Of a stretch of 48,543 nt of DNA, positions 1 to 7,183 are shown piece after piece. The DNA lies in assembly GCF_902497875.1 (NCBI RefSeq), contig NZ_CABVHY010000043.1, positions 1 to 48,543 of the forward strand, in the 5' to 3' direction. Source of the DNA: Pseudomonas fluorescens. Its GTDB lineage: Bacteria; Pseudomonadota; Gammaproteobacteria; Pseudomonadales; Pseudomonadaceae. Both the position numbers and the translations under genes were made by a program. Position 1 is the stretch's first letter; the number at the start of each line of letters is the position of its first letter. The notes below the pieces were generated by a model. That model saw nothing but the letters and a program-made list of their open reading frames with translations. It had not been told where the DNA came from and searched no databases.

Positions 1-406
1 TCTTCAACGGCGTCAGCACTTCATCCTTCTCACCCATCAATATGAACACCAGCAACTTCGCCGGTTTGGTGGCGCTGGCGTTGGCCGAGACCGGGTGTTT
101 GGAACCGGCCGCTTCGTACCAGGATTCGCCGGCCTTGTAGGTGATCGCCTTTTCATCGTTGACCTGGGAGGTGACCTCACCCTCCAGCACATAGGCCATG
201 GCCGAGCCTTGGTGCATATGCGGCACGCTGGCCTGGCCCGGGGCGTAGTCGACGGTGAGCATCATGGCTTTGTTGCCCGGTGCGTTGGTCAGTGCATGTT
301 CCTGCAGGATATTGAGTTTTTCCTTGCCGTAGACCGGGTCGTGGGCGAAGGAATTGAGGGAGGCCAGCATGGCCAGGCCGGCGAAGATCGAAGTTGGGAA
401 GTTCAT
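1..406 (-). CDS. Secreted cupin-domain protein (3' end beyond window)
   Basis: The reading frame starts at an ATG (404-406) preceded by AAAGG and is still open at base 1, so the C-terminus is missing. The N-terminus (MNFPTSIFAGLAMLASLNSFA) is a typical cleavable signal peptide, so the product is probably periplasmic. The following ~110 residues carry cupin features: a metal-binding-like stretch with PHMHQGSAMAYVLEGEV, then GESWYEAAGSKHPVSANAS. Small cupins of this type bind a metal or small ligand; no substrate can be inferred. It lies 61 bp downstream of the ABM monooxygenase gene on the same strand and probably shares its transcript. Confidence 0.75.
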   Translation of the reverse strand, partial: MNFPTSIFAGLAMLASLNSFAHDPVYGKEKLNILQEHALTNAPGNKAMMLTVDYAPGQASVPHMHQGSAMAYVLEGEVTSQVNDEKAITYKAGESWYEAAGSKHPVSANASATKPAKLLVFILMGEKDEVLTPLK

Positions 407-467
407 GATGGGTACCTTTGCATGGTTGGAGGCGTGATTCTCGGGAAAGAACAGGAGGCCAATGGGC

Positions 468-749
468 TCAGTGATTGAAGTCCAGACGGCTGGCCACACG
501 GTTGTCGATCAGCTCGATAAACCCTTGCAGCGCTGGCAGTGCGAAGTGCGACTCCATGAACTGGCGGGTCTGCCAGTGGCCGCTGACGATCCACCGGTCG
601 GGGATGACCGGGCACGGTTGCACGGTGTAGTCGAGGCAGCCCGGGGCTTCACGGATCGCTTCGGCAATCCGCGCCAGGTGCAGGCCGAGCTCATCTGAAC
701 GGCCGTGGACGGCCTGGATCCGGACGGTGTTGATCGCGCTGCTGTGCAT
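468..749 (-). CDS. Antibiotic biosynthesis monooxygenase (ABM/YgiN-like) domain protein
   Basis: A 93-residue protein with the single ferredoxin-like ABM domain (roughly residues 8-80): VRIQAVHGRSDELGLHLARI, then the GCLDYTVQPCPVIPDRWIVSGHW core and FMESHFALPALQGFIELI. Members are cofactor-free quinol monooxygenases or dimeric stress proteins; the exact substrate is unknown. The start ATG has a good AGGAG site (aacaggagaacccgcc). It sits about 100 bp downstream of the MocR regulator and upstream of the cupin, all on the minus strand, so the three may form an operon. The length is normal for the family. Confidence 0.8.
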   Translation of the reverse strand: MHSSAINTVRIQAVHGRSDELGLHLARIAEAIREAPGCLDYTVQPCPVIPDRWIVSGHWQTRQFMESHFALPALQGFIELIDNRVASRLDFNH

Positions 750-850
750 GGCGGGTTCTCCTGTTGCTGGCTTGGGAGTTCGTGAGAAGAAGAGTAGGGC
801 TGCGCTCTTTCAACACCAATATCCAATCCGCGGGAAAACCACTGAGCCAA

Positions 851-2284
851 TCAGGCGATCTGTTTGAGAATATCCCGGACCTTGTCCAGCGCAGGGTCGA
901 TGTCCAGGGTCTCGATCGCCCCGAAACCGATGAACAGCCCGCTTTTGACCGGCGTGTTGTGGAAGAAGCTGTCCAGCGGGTAGAGCCCGACTTCGACTTT
1001 CTTCGCCAGCTCGATCAGCAACGGGATATCCACCGCCACCTTGCACAGCGCAGCCATATGGAAACCGGCAATCGATGGCACGACCTCGAACCAGGGCGCC
1101 AGATCGCCGTGCAGGCGCTTGAGAATGTGCTCCCGGCGACTGGCGTAGACCGTATGGCAACGGCGGATGTGCTTGAGCAGGTAGCCCTCGGAAATGAACT
1201 TGGCCAGCGCCCATTGCGGCAGGGTCGAGGTGTGGCAGTCGGTCAATTGCTTGGCCTTGATCACCGCGCTGCGGATCGCCGGTGGCAACACCGCATAACC
1301 GAGCCGCAACTCCGGCAGCAGGGTTTTCGAGAAGGTCCCGACGTAAGCGACGACGCCGCGGGTGTCCATGCTTTGCAGGGAGTCGGTGGGCCGCCCCTCA
1401 TAGCGGAATTCGCTGTCGTAGTCATCCTCGATCACGATCGCGCCCAGCACTCGGGCGCGTTCCAGCAGCGCCTCACGGCGCGCCAGGCTCATCGGCATGC
1501 CGAGGGGAAACTGGTGCGACGGAGTGACGTAAATCAGCCGCGTGCCGTCGGGAATCAGCTCGACCTGAATGCCTTCGGCGTCCACCGGAACCCCGACCAC
1601 CGTCGCGCCCTGGGCGGTGAACAACAGCCGCGCCGGGGTGTAGCCGGGGTCCTCCATGGCGACCAGGCTGCCCGGTTCGACTACCACCCGGGCGATCAGG
1701 TCGAGGGCTTGCTGGGCACCGTTGCAGACTACGACGTCGTCGTCATGACAGGCCACTCCACGGGAAAACGCGACATGCCCGGCAATGGCACTGCGTAGCG
1801 CCGGCAGGCCTTCCGGTTGGCTGTAAAACCCTGCGCTCAGGGCGATCCGGCGCAACGCGTCCAGGGTGCAACGCCGCCATTCTTCCTGGGGGAATTGATT
1901 GCGGGTGGTCGCGCCGCCGATAAATTCGCAGCGCAAGGTGCCTTCCAGGGTCGGATGGCGCAAGTTCGCCGGCAGGTTCTGCCACTGCTCCAGGCTCTGC
2001 GCACAGGCCAGGTCCGCTGCATTTTGCTTGCGCTCGACCTTGGCGGCACGCGCGTTGACGAAGGTGCCACGACCGATCTTGCCGATCAGCAAGTTTTCGT
2101 AGGTCAGCAGTGCATAGGTGTCGGAGACTGTCTTGCGCGAGACACCCAGTTGCTCGGCGAGCAGACGGCTGGGCGGCAGCTGTGCACCGGCGGCCAGTCG
2201 CCCGGATTCGATCGCTCCCCGCAGTTGCTGGTACAGCTGCTCGGCCAGGTCCTTGCGGCCTTTGATGACGACATGAAGTTCCAT
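851..2284 (-). CDS. MocR-family regulator (GntR DNA-binding domain + aminotransferase-like domain)
   Basis: A protein of about 477 residues. An N-terminal winged helix (residues ~10-75; LAEQLYQQLRGAIESGRL, LAEQLGVSRKTVSDTYALL) is followed by a fold-type-I aminotransferase domain. PLP features include NGAQQALDLIARVVVEPGS, EDDYDSEFRYEGRP and the lysine of VGTFSKTLLPELRLGYA. MocR proteins use PLP as an effector-sensing cofactor rather than for catalysis. The open frame extends 48 codons upstream, but the ATG at 2284 is chosen because it has an AGGA site and directly precedes the conserved start of the HTH domain. It is divergent from the carboxymuconolactone-decarboxylase-like gene, the usual arrangement of a MocR regulator with its target. 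Confidence 0.88.
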   Translation of the reverse strand: MELHVVIKGRKDLAEQLYQQLRGAIESGRLAAGAQLPPSRLLAEQLGVSRKTVSDTYALLTYENLLIGKIGRGTFVNARAAKVERKQNAADLACAQSLEQWQNLPANLRHPTLEGTLRCEFIGGATTRNQFPQEEWRRCTLDALRRIALSAGFYSQPEGLPALRSAIAGHVAFSRGVACHDDDVVVCNGAQQALDLIARVVVEPGSLVAMEDPGYTPARLLFTAQGATVVGVPVDAEGIQVELIPDGTRLIYVTPSHQFPLGMPMSLARREALLERARVLGAIVIEDDYDSEFRYEGRPTDSLQSMDTRGVVAYVGTFSKTLLPELRLGYAVLPPAIRSAVIKAKQLTDCHTSTLPQWALAKFISEGYLLKHIRRCHTVYASRREHILKRLHGDLAPWFEVVPSIAGFHMAALCKVAVDIPLLIELAKKVEVGLYPLDSFFHNTPVKSGLFIGFGAIETLDIDPALDKVRDILKQIA

Positions 2285-2365
2285 GGAGAGTCCTGAAGAC
2301 GGTCGGTCGTGTGCAAGATTACTCGCAACCAGGCTGTTGGTGTAGATCAAGGCGCTCGGGTGGTC

Positions 2366-2394
2366 TTGGCAAAAAACCGGCAATTGGCTATAGG
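2366..2394 (+). promoter_or_regulatory. Predicted sigma70 promoter of the CMD-family gene with a TTGGC direct repeat
   Basis: TTGGCA (2366-2371), a 17-base spacer and TATAGG (2389-2394) match the sigma70 -35/-10 pattern, about 60 bp upstream of the start at 2454. TTGGC occurs again at 2384-2388 inside the spacer, giving a direct repeat with an 18-bp period. MocR regulators are known to bind direct repeats overlapping target promoters, so this could be the operator of the divergent regulator. The promoter is a sequence match; the operator role is inference. Confidence 0.45.
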
Positions 2395-2453
2395 GAGTCG
2401 GGGCCTCGAGTCGTAGGCTTTGAGTCATCGAATGTCAGTCAAAGGTCACGCCC

Positions 2454-2894
2454 ATGGAACCCCGCCTGGATTACTACACGGCCTCGCCGCAAGCCCTCAA
2501 GGGGATCCTCATGCTCGAGGCGGCGACCTTTGGTCTATCGATTGAAAAGCCGTTGCTGGAGCTGATCAAGATTCGCGTCTCGCAGCTCAATCAATGTTCG
2601 TTCTGCACCGACATGCATTCTGTCGAAGCCCGCCGTCAGGGCGAAACCGAGCGTCGGCTGTACGCCATTGCCGTGTGGCGCGACTCGCCGTTTTTCAATG
2701 CGCGGGAAAAGGCCGCGCTGGCCTGGAGTGAGTCGGTGACCTTGCTGCCGACTTCCAATGTGCCGGACGAGCTGTACACGGCGCTGCAGGCCGAGTTCAG
2801 CGAACGCGAGATGGTCGACCTGACCGTGGCGGTTGCCACCATCAATTGCTGGAATCGGTTGGCGGTGGGGTTTCGGCAGCAGCCCAGTGATTGA
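2454..2894 (+). CDS. Carboxymuconolactone decarboxylase (AhpD-like) family protein
   Basis: A 146-residue protein with the alkylhydroperoxidase core signature: IEKPLLELIKIRVSQLNQCSFCTDMHS, containing the redox CxxC (C48-C51) and the downstream His. The C-terminal helices (SEREMVDLTVAVATINCWNRLAVGF) are typical. Such proteins are thiol-dependent peroxidase/reductase-like enzymes; the substrate is unknown. The start has AAAGG 9 bases upstream. It is divergent from the MocR gene and has its own sigma70-like promoter, so control by that regulator is likely. Length and catalytic cysteines are intact. Confidence 0.88.
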   Translation: MEPRLDYYTASPQALKGILMLEAATFGLSIEKPLLELIKIRVSQLNQCSFCTDMHSVEARRQGETERRLYAIAVWRDSPFFNAREKAALAWSESVTLLPTSNVPDELYTALQAEFSEREMVDLTVAVATINCWNRLAVGFRQQPSD

Positions 2895-2913
2895 TGGCGC
2901 CTGAGCCGACGCC

Positions 2914-2998
2914 TTCGCGAGCAAGCTCGCTCCCACAGGTCTTGCACAATCCATGTAGGAGCTGCCGCAGGTTCGGGCCGCGTTCGGACGATCTTTTG
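2914..2998. repeat. Two REP elements of different types
   Basis: The first (2914-2939) is the CGCGAGCAAGCTCGCTCCCACA type, an internal palindrome. The second (from 2955) is the GTAGGAGCTGCCGCAGG...GATCTTTT type. Copies of both occur elsewhere in the window. They fill the 200-bp gap between the CMD gene and the GNAT gene. Confidence 0.8.
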
Positions 2999-3093
2999 AT
3001 CTTGATCTTCGACGGTCTTTTGAGACCCCTCGCCACACCCCTGCATAGGGCCTTACACTCGGCGGTCCATTCGACATTCAAGGACGAACCACC

Positions 3094-3615
3094 ATGCCCG
3101 CCACCGATCCGACGATTACCATCGAACGCTTCAGCGAAGTCCATATCGACGGTATTACTTCGCTCTACAACGACCCCGCGGTCGCCCGCCAGGTGCTGCA
3201 AATGCCGTTTCAGACCAGCGAAGTCTGGCGCAAACGCATAGCCCCGGACAACGAACGGCTGTTGCAGTTGGTGGCCGTGCATCAAGGCGTGGTGATCGGC
3301 AATTGCGGCCTGGAGCAGTTTTCGCGGATCCGCCGCAGTCATTGCGGCAATATCGGCATGGGCGTCGCAGTGGCCTGGCAGGGCAAGGGCGTTGGCTCGA
3401 AACTGCTCGCCGCGGCGCTGGATATCGCCGACAACTGGATGAACCTGCAGCGGGTCGAGCTTACGGTCTACGCCGACAACGAAGCCGCCATCGGGCTCTA
3501 CCGCAAGTTCGGCTTCGAGACCGAAGGCCTGCTGCGCGACTATGCGGTTCGCGACGGCGGCCTGGTCGACGCGCTGAGCATGGCGCGCTTGCGCCGTACA
3601 CGCTCGGCTTCCTGA
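3094..3615 (+). CDS. GNAT-family N-acetyltransferase (YhhY-like)
   Basis: A 173-residue single-domain GNAT enzyme. The acetyl-CoA pyrophosphate-binding motif A is visible as GMGVAVAWQGKGVGSKLLAAAL (Q-x-x-G-x-G), followed by LQRVELTVYADNEAAIGLYRKFGFETEG, the classic motif B. It resembles YhhY-type amino-acid or small-molecule N-acetyltransferases, but the acceptor cannot be read from the sequence. The start has AAGGA at a suitable distance. Its stop lies only 1 bp from the stop of the convergent racemase gene, so the two transcripts must overlap or terminate within one another. Confidence 0.85.
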   Translation: MPATDPTITIERFSEVHIDGITSLYNDPAVARQVLQMPFQTSEVWRKRIAPDNERLLQLVAVHQGVVIGNCGLEQFSRIRRSHCGNIGMGVAVAWQGKGVGSKLLAAALDIADNWMNLQRVELTVYADNEAAIGLYRKFGFETEGLLRDYAVRDGGLVDALSMARLRRTRSAS

Positions 3616-3616
3616 G

Positions 3617-4309
3617 TCAGTCGCCCAGGGCAAATGCCACTGCGGCCCGGGCATGCAGCTCGGTGGTGTCAAGCAGTGGCAGCAGGCTGTGTTCGGGTTT
3701 GATCAGCAGACAGATTTCAGTGCAGCCGAGGATGATCGCCTGGGCACCGCGAGCGGCCAGGGATTCGATGATCCGTTGGTAGGTTTCCCGCGAGCGGTCA
3801 CTGATCACCCCGACACACAACTCGTCGTAAATGATCCGGTGCACCGCATCGCGCTCGGCGGCTTCAGGCACCAACACACTCAACCCTTGCGCACCGAGAC
3901 GCTGCTTGAGGAAGTCCTGCTCCATGGTGAATGCGGTGCCAAGCAGGCCGACAGTCATGGCGCCGGCATCTACCGCTGCCTGTCCCGCCGGGTCGGCAAT
4001 GTGCAAAAAAGGTACCGATATCGCCGCCTCAATCTGCTCCGCCAGCAAATGCATGGTGTTGGTACAGAGCACCACGCACTCGGCACCGCCGGCCTCCAGT
4101 CGTTGGGCGGCGTCCACCAGAATCAGCGCCGCATCGTCCCAGCGCCCGGCATGCTGGGCCTGTTCGATGGGCCCGAAATCGACGCTGTACATCAATAGTT
4201 TCGCCGAACGCAGCGGTCCCAACCGATCACGCACCCGTTGGTTGATGATGCGGTAATACTCGGCGCTGGACTCCCAGCTCATGCCGCCGATCAGGCCGAT
4301 GGTGCGCAT
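3617..4309 (-). CDS. Aspartate/glutamate racemase family protein
   Basis: A 230-residue cofactor-independent racemase of the Asp/Glu superfamily (YgeA-like). The N-terminus MRTIGLIGGMSWESSAEYY is characteristic. The two catalytic cysteines are present in CTNTMH (C82) and GCTEI (C196), acting as the opposed acid/base pair. Family members interconvert L and D forms of aspartate, glutamate or broader amino acids. The ORF is open 29 codons further upstream, but the ATG at 4309 has an AGGAG site and begins the conserved beta strand. It is convergent with the GNAT gene. Confidence 0.87.
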   Translation of the reverse strand: MRTIGLIGGMSWESSAEYYRIINQRVRDRLGPLRSAKLLMYSVDFGPIEQAQHAGRWDDAALILVDAAQRLEAGGAECVVLCTNTMHLLAEQIEAAISVPFLHIADPAGQAAVDAGAMTVGLLGTAFTMEQDFLKQRLGAQGLSVLVPEAAERDAVHRIIYDELCVGVISDRSRETYQRIIESLAARGAQAIILGCTEICLLIKPEHSLLPLLDTTELHARAAVAFALGD

Positions 4310-4525
4310 GCTGTTCTCCTGTTGATGGCAACTCTGTATCGAAGATAATTGCCTGAAGGGAAAATGTGAGCCATCTACAGTGCCCGTGATTACCAATCAA
4401 TTCCATCCTCGGCTGTTGCCCTGGGCTGGTGAGTCATCGGAGCAACGGCTTTTAGTCATACGTGGCTGGCCGGCATCTGCCATGATCAATACCTTGCAGT
4501 CATGCTTCACCCAAGGAACATCGCG

Positions 4526-5020
4526 ATGGACGACGTAAAGCAACTGGGCGAGATGCTTCGCCACTACGCAGAAAGCGAAGCGCACAAGAAGCAGGTTTTC
4601 GAGACCCAATCGGCCGATTGGGCGGTGCGCATCGGCAAACTCTTCGATCAGATCGAGCAGTGGCTTGAACCGGTTAAAAGTCCGAGCCTGCTTGAGGTGA
4701 GCCGCGAAGCCTATGTCGCCTCAGGCCCGAGCGTTGCCGTCGAAACCTCACCCTTCAAAACCGAGAAACTGACGATTCAGATCGCCGGCAAGCCGGTGGA
4801 GTTCGTGCCCGACGTGATGGGTGCTGGTGGTTTGATCTCACTGGCGGTGATGGGCCTGACGGCCGCGCGTTATGGCAGTATTTCGCTGGTGTGCCAGCCA
4901 CCGTCGAGCGACTGGCAGTGGCGCAAGACCAACGGTCTGAAAGACCCGGATACCTTTGCCTTCGATGCGGACTTCCTGGCGCAGCAGTTGCAGAGCCTGA
5001 TTCCGCGAGAGCGTGGGTAA
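4526..5020 (+). CDS. Conserved hypothetical protein, 164 aa
   Basis: I do not recognise this family. The N-terminal ~45 residues are helical and charged (MDDVKQLGEMLRHYAESEAH...). A beta-rich middle follows (KLTIQIAGKPVEFVPDVMGAGG), then a C-terminal part with WQWRKTNGLKDPDTFAFDADFLAQQLQSLI. There is no signal peptide or membrane helix, so it is probably cytosolic. An in-frame ATG exists 24 bases upstream (4502), but AAGGA 9 bases before 4526 favours the inner start. It stands alone between the racemase and a REP region, with no operon partner. Confidence 0.65.
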   Translation: MDDVKQLGEMLRHYAESEAHKKQVFETQSADWAVRIGKLFDQIEQWLEPVKSPSLLEVSREAYVASGPSVAVETSPFKTEKLTIQIAGKPVEFVPDVMGAGGLISLAVMGLTAARYGSISLVCQPPSSDWQWRKTNGLKDPDTFAFDADFLAQQLQSLIPRERG

Positions 5021-5044
5021 TTTACCTGTAGGCACGAGCTTATG

Positions 5045-5195
5045 TGGCGAGGGGCCTTGCCCCCGCTGGAGCGCGAAGCGGTCCTAAAACCTGAAATCGA
5101 GTTCTATCCGACAAAACCCGGTTGCGGAATTTACGACTGCTACACAGGCGAACGGGGCGATGCGGCGTTCCGACAAGCCCCCTCGCAACAGGATC
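5045..5195. repeat. Degenerate REP pair
   Basis: A GTGGCGAGGGGCCTTGCCCCC palindrome at the left and an eroded inverted partner (GACAAGCCCCCTCGCAACA) at the right fill the gap between the hypothetical gene and the end of ccoQ4. Copies of this type at 9355-9498 and 41543-41709 are better preserved. Nothing else is apparent here. Confidence 0.6.
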
Positions 5196-5206
5196 GCGGC
5201 CTTACT

Positions 5207-5428
5207 TCAGACTTCCACATTCCCCCAACCAACCTTCGCCACCTCAGGCGCCACGGCCCTGATGGTCTTGCCCGTCGCCAACTCCACCCGGCGCGCCACC
5301 TCCGGGTCATCCGCAAACGGGATCAGGCTGGCGTCGTCCAGGGTTTGGGCCGACTGGTTCCTCAAGCAGTATTCCACCGAGAAATACAGGCACGCTACCG
5401 CCAGCAGGTTCAGGCCGATTTCGATCAT
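5207..5428 (-). CDS. ccoQ4: CcoQ-like small subunit (CcoQ4)
   Basis: A 73-residue protein with one N-terminal membrane helix (IGLNLLAVACLYFSVEYCL) and a soluble tail containing LIPFADDPEVARRVE. The PFADD motif is shared with canonical CcoQ subunits of cbb3 oxidases. It follows ccoN4 by 59 bp on the same strand. In P. aeruginosa the orphan ccoN4 gene is also followed by a small ccoQ4 gene. The open frame runs 21 codons upstream, but the internal ATG with a GAGAGAAG site immediately before the hydrophobic helix is preferred. The role is probably assembly or stability of a cbb3 isoform; no catalytic residues are expected. Confidence 0.72.
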   Translation of the reverse strand: MIEIGLNLLAVACLYFSVEYCLRNQSAQTLDDASLIPFADDPEVARRVELATGKTIRAVAPEVAKVGWGNVEV

Positions 5429-5487
5429 GACAAGCTTCTCTCTGACAGGAAGGACGCAAGCCGTGGAGGCTTGCGTCAGTGTTGGAA

Positions 5488-6915
5488 TCAAGCAATCTGC
5501 GCTTCACTTTCAGCCATTTTCAGGTCCGCGACCCGCACCGTGCGCCAGGTGTTATAGGCCATCAACAGCATGCCGCTGAGGAAGAACACGCCGCCGACAA
5601 AGCGCACCACAAACCCCGGATGGCTGGCCTCCAGGGCCTCGACGAACGAGTAGGTCAGCGTGCCGTCGTCGTTGATCGCCCGCCACATCAGGCCCTGGGT
5701 GATGCCGTTGACCCACAATGCGGCGATGTATAGCACGGTGCCAATGGTCGCCAGCCAGAAGTGCAGGTTGATCAGCGCGATGCTGTGCATCTGCTCGCGG
5801 CCGAAGACTTTCGGGATCATGTGATACAGCGAGCCGAAGGTGATCATCGCCACCCAACCCAGAGCGCCGGCGTGTACGTGGCCGATGGTCCAGTCGGTGT
5901 AGTGGGAGAGGGCGTTCACGGTTTTGATCGCCATCATCGGTCCTTCGAAGGTCGACATGCCGTAGAACGCCAGCGACAGCACCAGAAAGCGCAGGATCGG
6001 GTCGGTGCGCAATTTATGCCAGGCACCGGACAGGGTCATCATGCCGTTGATCATCCCGCCCCAGCTCGGCGCCAGCAGGATCAACGACATCGCCATGCCC
6101 AGCGATTGCGCCCAGTCCGGCAGCGCGGTGTAGTGCAAGTGGTGCGGGCCGGCCCAGATGTACAGGGTGATCAGCGCCCAGAAGTGCACGATCGACAAGC
6201 GGTAGGAATACACCGGCCGGTTGGCCTGTTTGGGGACGAAGTAATACATCATCCCGAGGAAACCGGTGGTCAGGAAGAAGCCCACCGCGTTGTGCCCGTA
6301 CCACCACTGGACCATGGCGTCAGTGGCCCCGGAATACACCGGGTAAGACTTGAACCAGTCCACCGGAATCGAGAGGTGATTGACCACGTGCAGCATGGCG
6401 ATCACCACGATGAACGCACCGAAAAACCAGTTACCCACGTAGATATGCTTGGTCTTGCGCTGCACCACGGTGGTGAAGAACACAATCGCGTAGGCGACCC
6501 AGACCACCGTCATCCACACCGCCCCGGAGAATTCGATCTCGGCGTATTCCTTGGTGGTGGTGTAGCCCAGCGGCAGGGTGATCAGCATGATCGTGATCAC
6601 CGACTGCCAGCCCCAGAAGGTGAAGGCCGCCAGTTTGTCGGAATACAACCGCACCTGGCAGGTGCGTTGTACCGCGTAATAGCTGGCGGCGAATTGTGCG
6701 CTGCCGGCAAAGCCGAAAATCACCAGGCTGGTATGCAGCGGGCGCAAGCGGCCGAAGGTGGTCCACGGCAGGTCCAGGTTCAATTGCGGCCAGACCAGCT
6801 GCGAGGCGATCCATACGCCCATCGCCATGCCGATAATGCCCCATACCACTGTTGCCACGACGAATTGGCGGACGACCTTGTAGTTATAGGCTTGTCCGGT
6901 TGCTGCTGTGCTCAT
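5488..6915 (-). CDS. ccoN4: Orphan cbb3-type cytochrome c oxidase catalytic subunit CcoN4
   Basis: A 475-residue, 12-helix heme-copper oxidase subunit I. Visible ligands and signatures include RPLHTSLVIFGF (heme b), the CuB histidines in WWYGHNAVGF and WAGPHHLHYTALPDW, the tyrosine region YSYRLSIVHFW, and IGHVHAGALGW (heme ligands). No ccoO or ccoP gene lies beside it, as in P. aeruginosa, where such orphan subunits assemble with CcoO/CcoP made elsewhere; isoforms containing CcoN4 were reported there to be cyanide-tolerant and important in biofilms. The ATG at 6915 has GGAAG 8 bases upstream. It is divergent from the nitrite/sulfite reductase gene, sharing a 268-bp regulatory region. Confidence 0.9.
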   Translation of the reverse strand: MSTAATGQAYNYKVVRQFVVATVVWGIIGMAMGVWIASQLVWPQLNLDLPWTTFGRLRPLHTSLVIFGFAGSAQFAASYYAVQRTCQVRLYSDKLAAFTFWGWQSVITIMLITLPLGYTTTKEYAEIEFSGAVWMTVVWVAYAIVFFTTVVQRKTKHIYVGNWFFGAFIVVIAMLHVVNHLSIPVDWFKSYPVYSGATDAMVQWWYGHNAVGFFLTTGFLGMMYYFVPKQANRPVYSYRLSIVHFWALITLYIWAGPHHLHYTALPDWAQSLGMAMSLILLAPSWGGMINGMMTLSGAWHKLRTDPILRFLVLSLAFYGMSTFEGPMMAIKTVNALSHYTDWTIGHVHAGALGWVAMITFGSLYHMIPKVFGREQMHSIALINLHFWLATIGTVLYIAALWVNGITQGLMWRAINDDGTLTYSFVEALEASHPGFVVRFVGGVFFLSGMLLMAYNTWRTVRVADLKMAESEAQIA

Positions 6916-6999
6916 GGTCAAATCTTCCACGGTTGCAAAGTCTTGCCAGGCCACCCGGTCTGGCATGCAGTGAACTGTAGAAAGGCTGGACCAAACAAA

Positions 7000-7035
7000 A
7001 CAGACTCAGAAAAACTGCATTAATGCGGATCAGAT
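7000..7035 (-). promoter_or_regulatory. Bipartite element ACAGACTCAG-N15-GCGGATCAGAT (copy 1)
   Basis: The plus strand reads ACAGACTCAG at 7000-7009 and GCGGATCAGAT at 7025-7035. The same two blocks, with exactly the same 15-base spacing and the same orientation relative to the minus-strand gene, occur upstream of ccoG at 35585-35620. Both copies lie 60-85 bp upstream of the minus-strand start codon. TCAGA-like cores repeat with a period near two helical turns. A MocR-type regulator such as the one encoded next to ccoG is a plausible binder. The identity is seen directly; the function is inference. Confidence 0.6.
7020..7033. promoter_or_regulatory. Candidate ANR/FNR box
   Basis: TTAATGCGGATCAG matches the ANR/FNR consensus TTGAT-N4-ATCAA at 8 of 10 defined positions. 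It lies between divergent ccoN4 and the nitrite/sulfite reductase gene, where low-oxygen control would make sense, and overlaps the right block of the shared bipartite element. The palindrome is not kept in the ccoG copy, so ANR binding may be specific to this site. Confidence 0.4.
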
Positions 7036-7183
7036 TAAACAGCATGCCAGCGGTGCCCAGCGTGGCACTGATATGGTTTTTTAGCGTTTACCTGAATCTG
7101 TAACGTACTGAGCTGCAGGTGCATAGTCGTTTCCCCGGAACCAGCCGATAGAGCGCGGTCAGCCCTGATGATGAGGTAGCGAC

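Noticed and set aside
764..1798. Plus-strand open frame of 344 codons
   Set aside because: It lies antisense to the MocR gene, has no recognisable domain, and its composition (His/Arg/Gln-rich) is typical of a shadow of a GC-rich gene.
4397..4525. Riboswitch or small RNA before the 164-aa hypothetical gene
   Set aside because: No convincing stems or T-run were found in this stretch.
5761..7023. Plus-strand open frame of 420 codons across ccoN4
   Set aside because: Antisense shadow of ccoN4; extreme His/Arg/Gly content and no family features.
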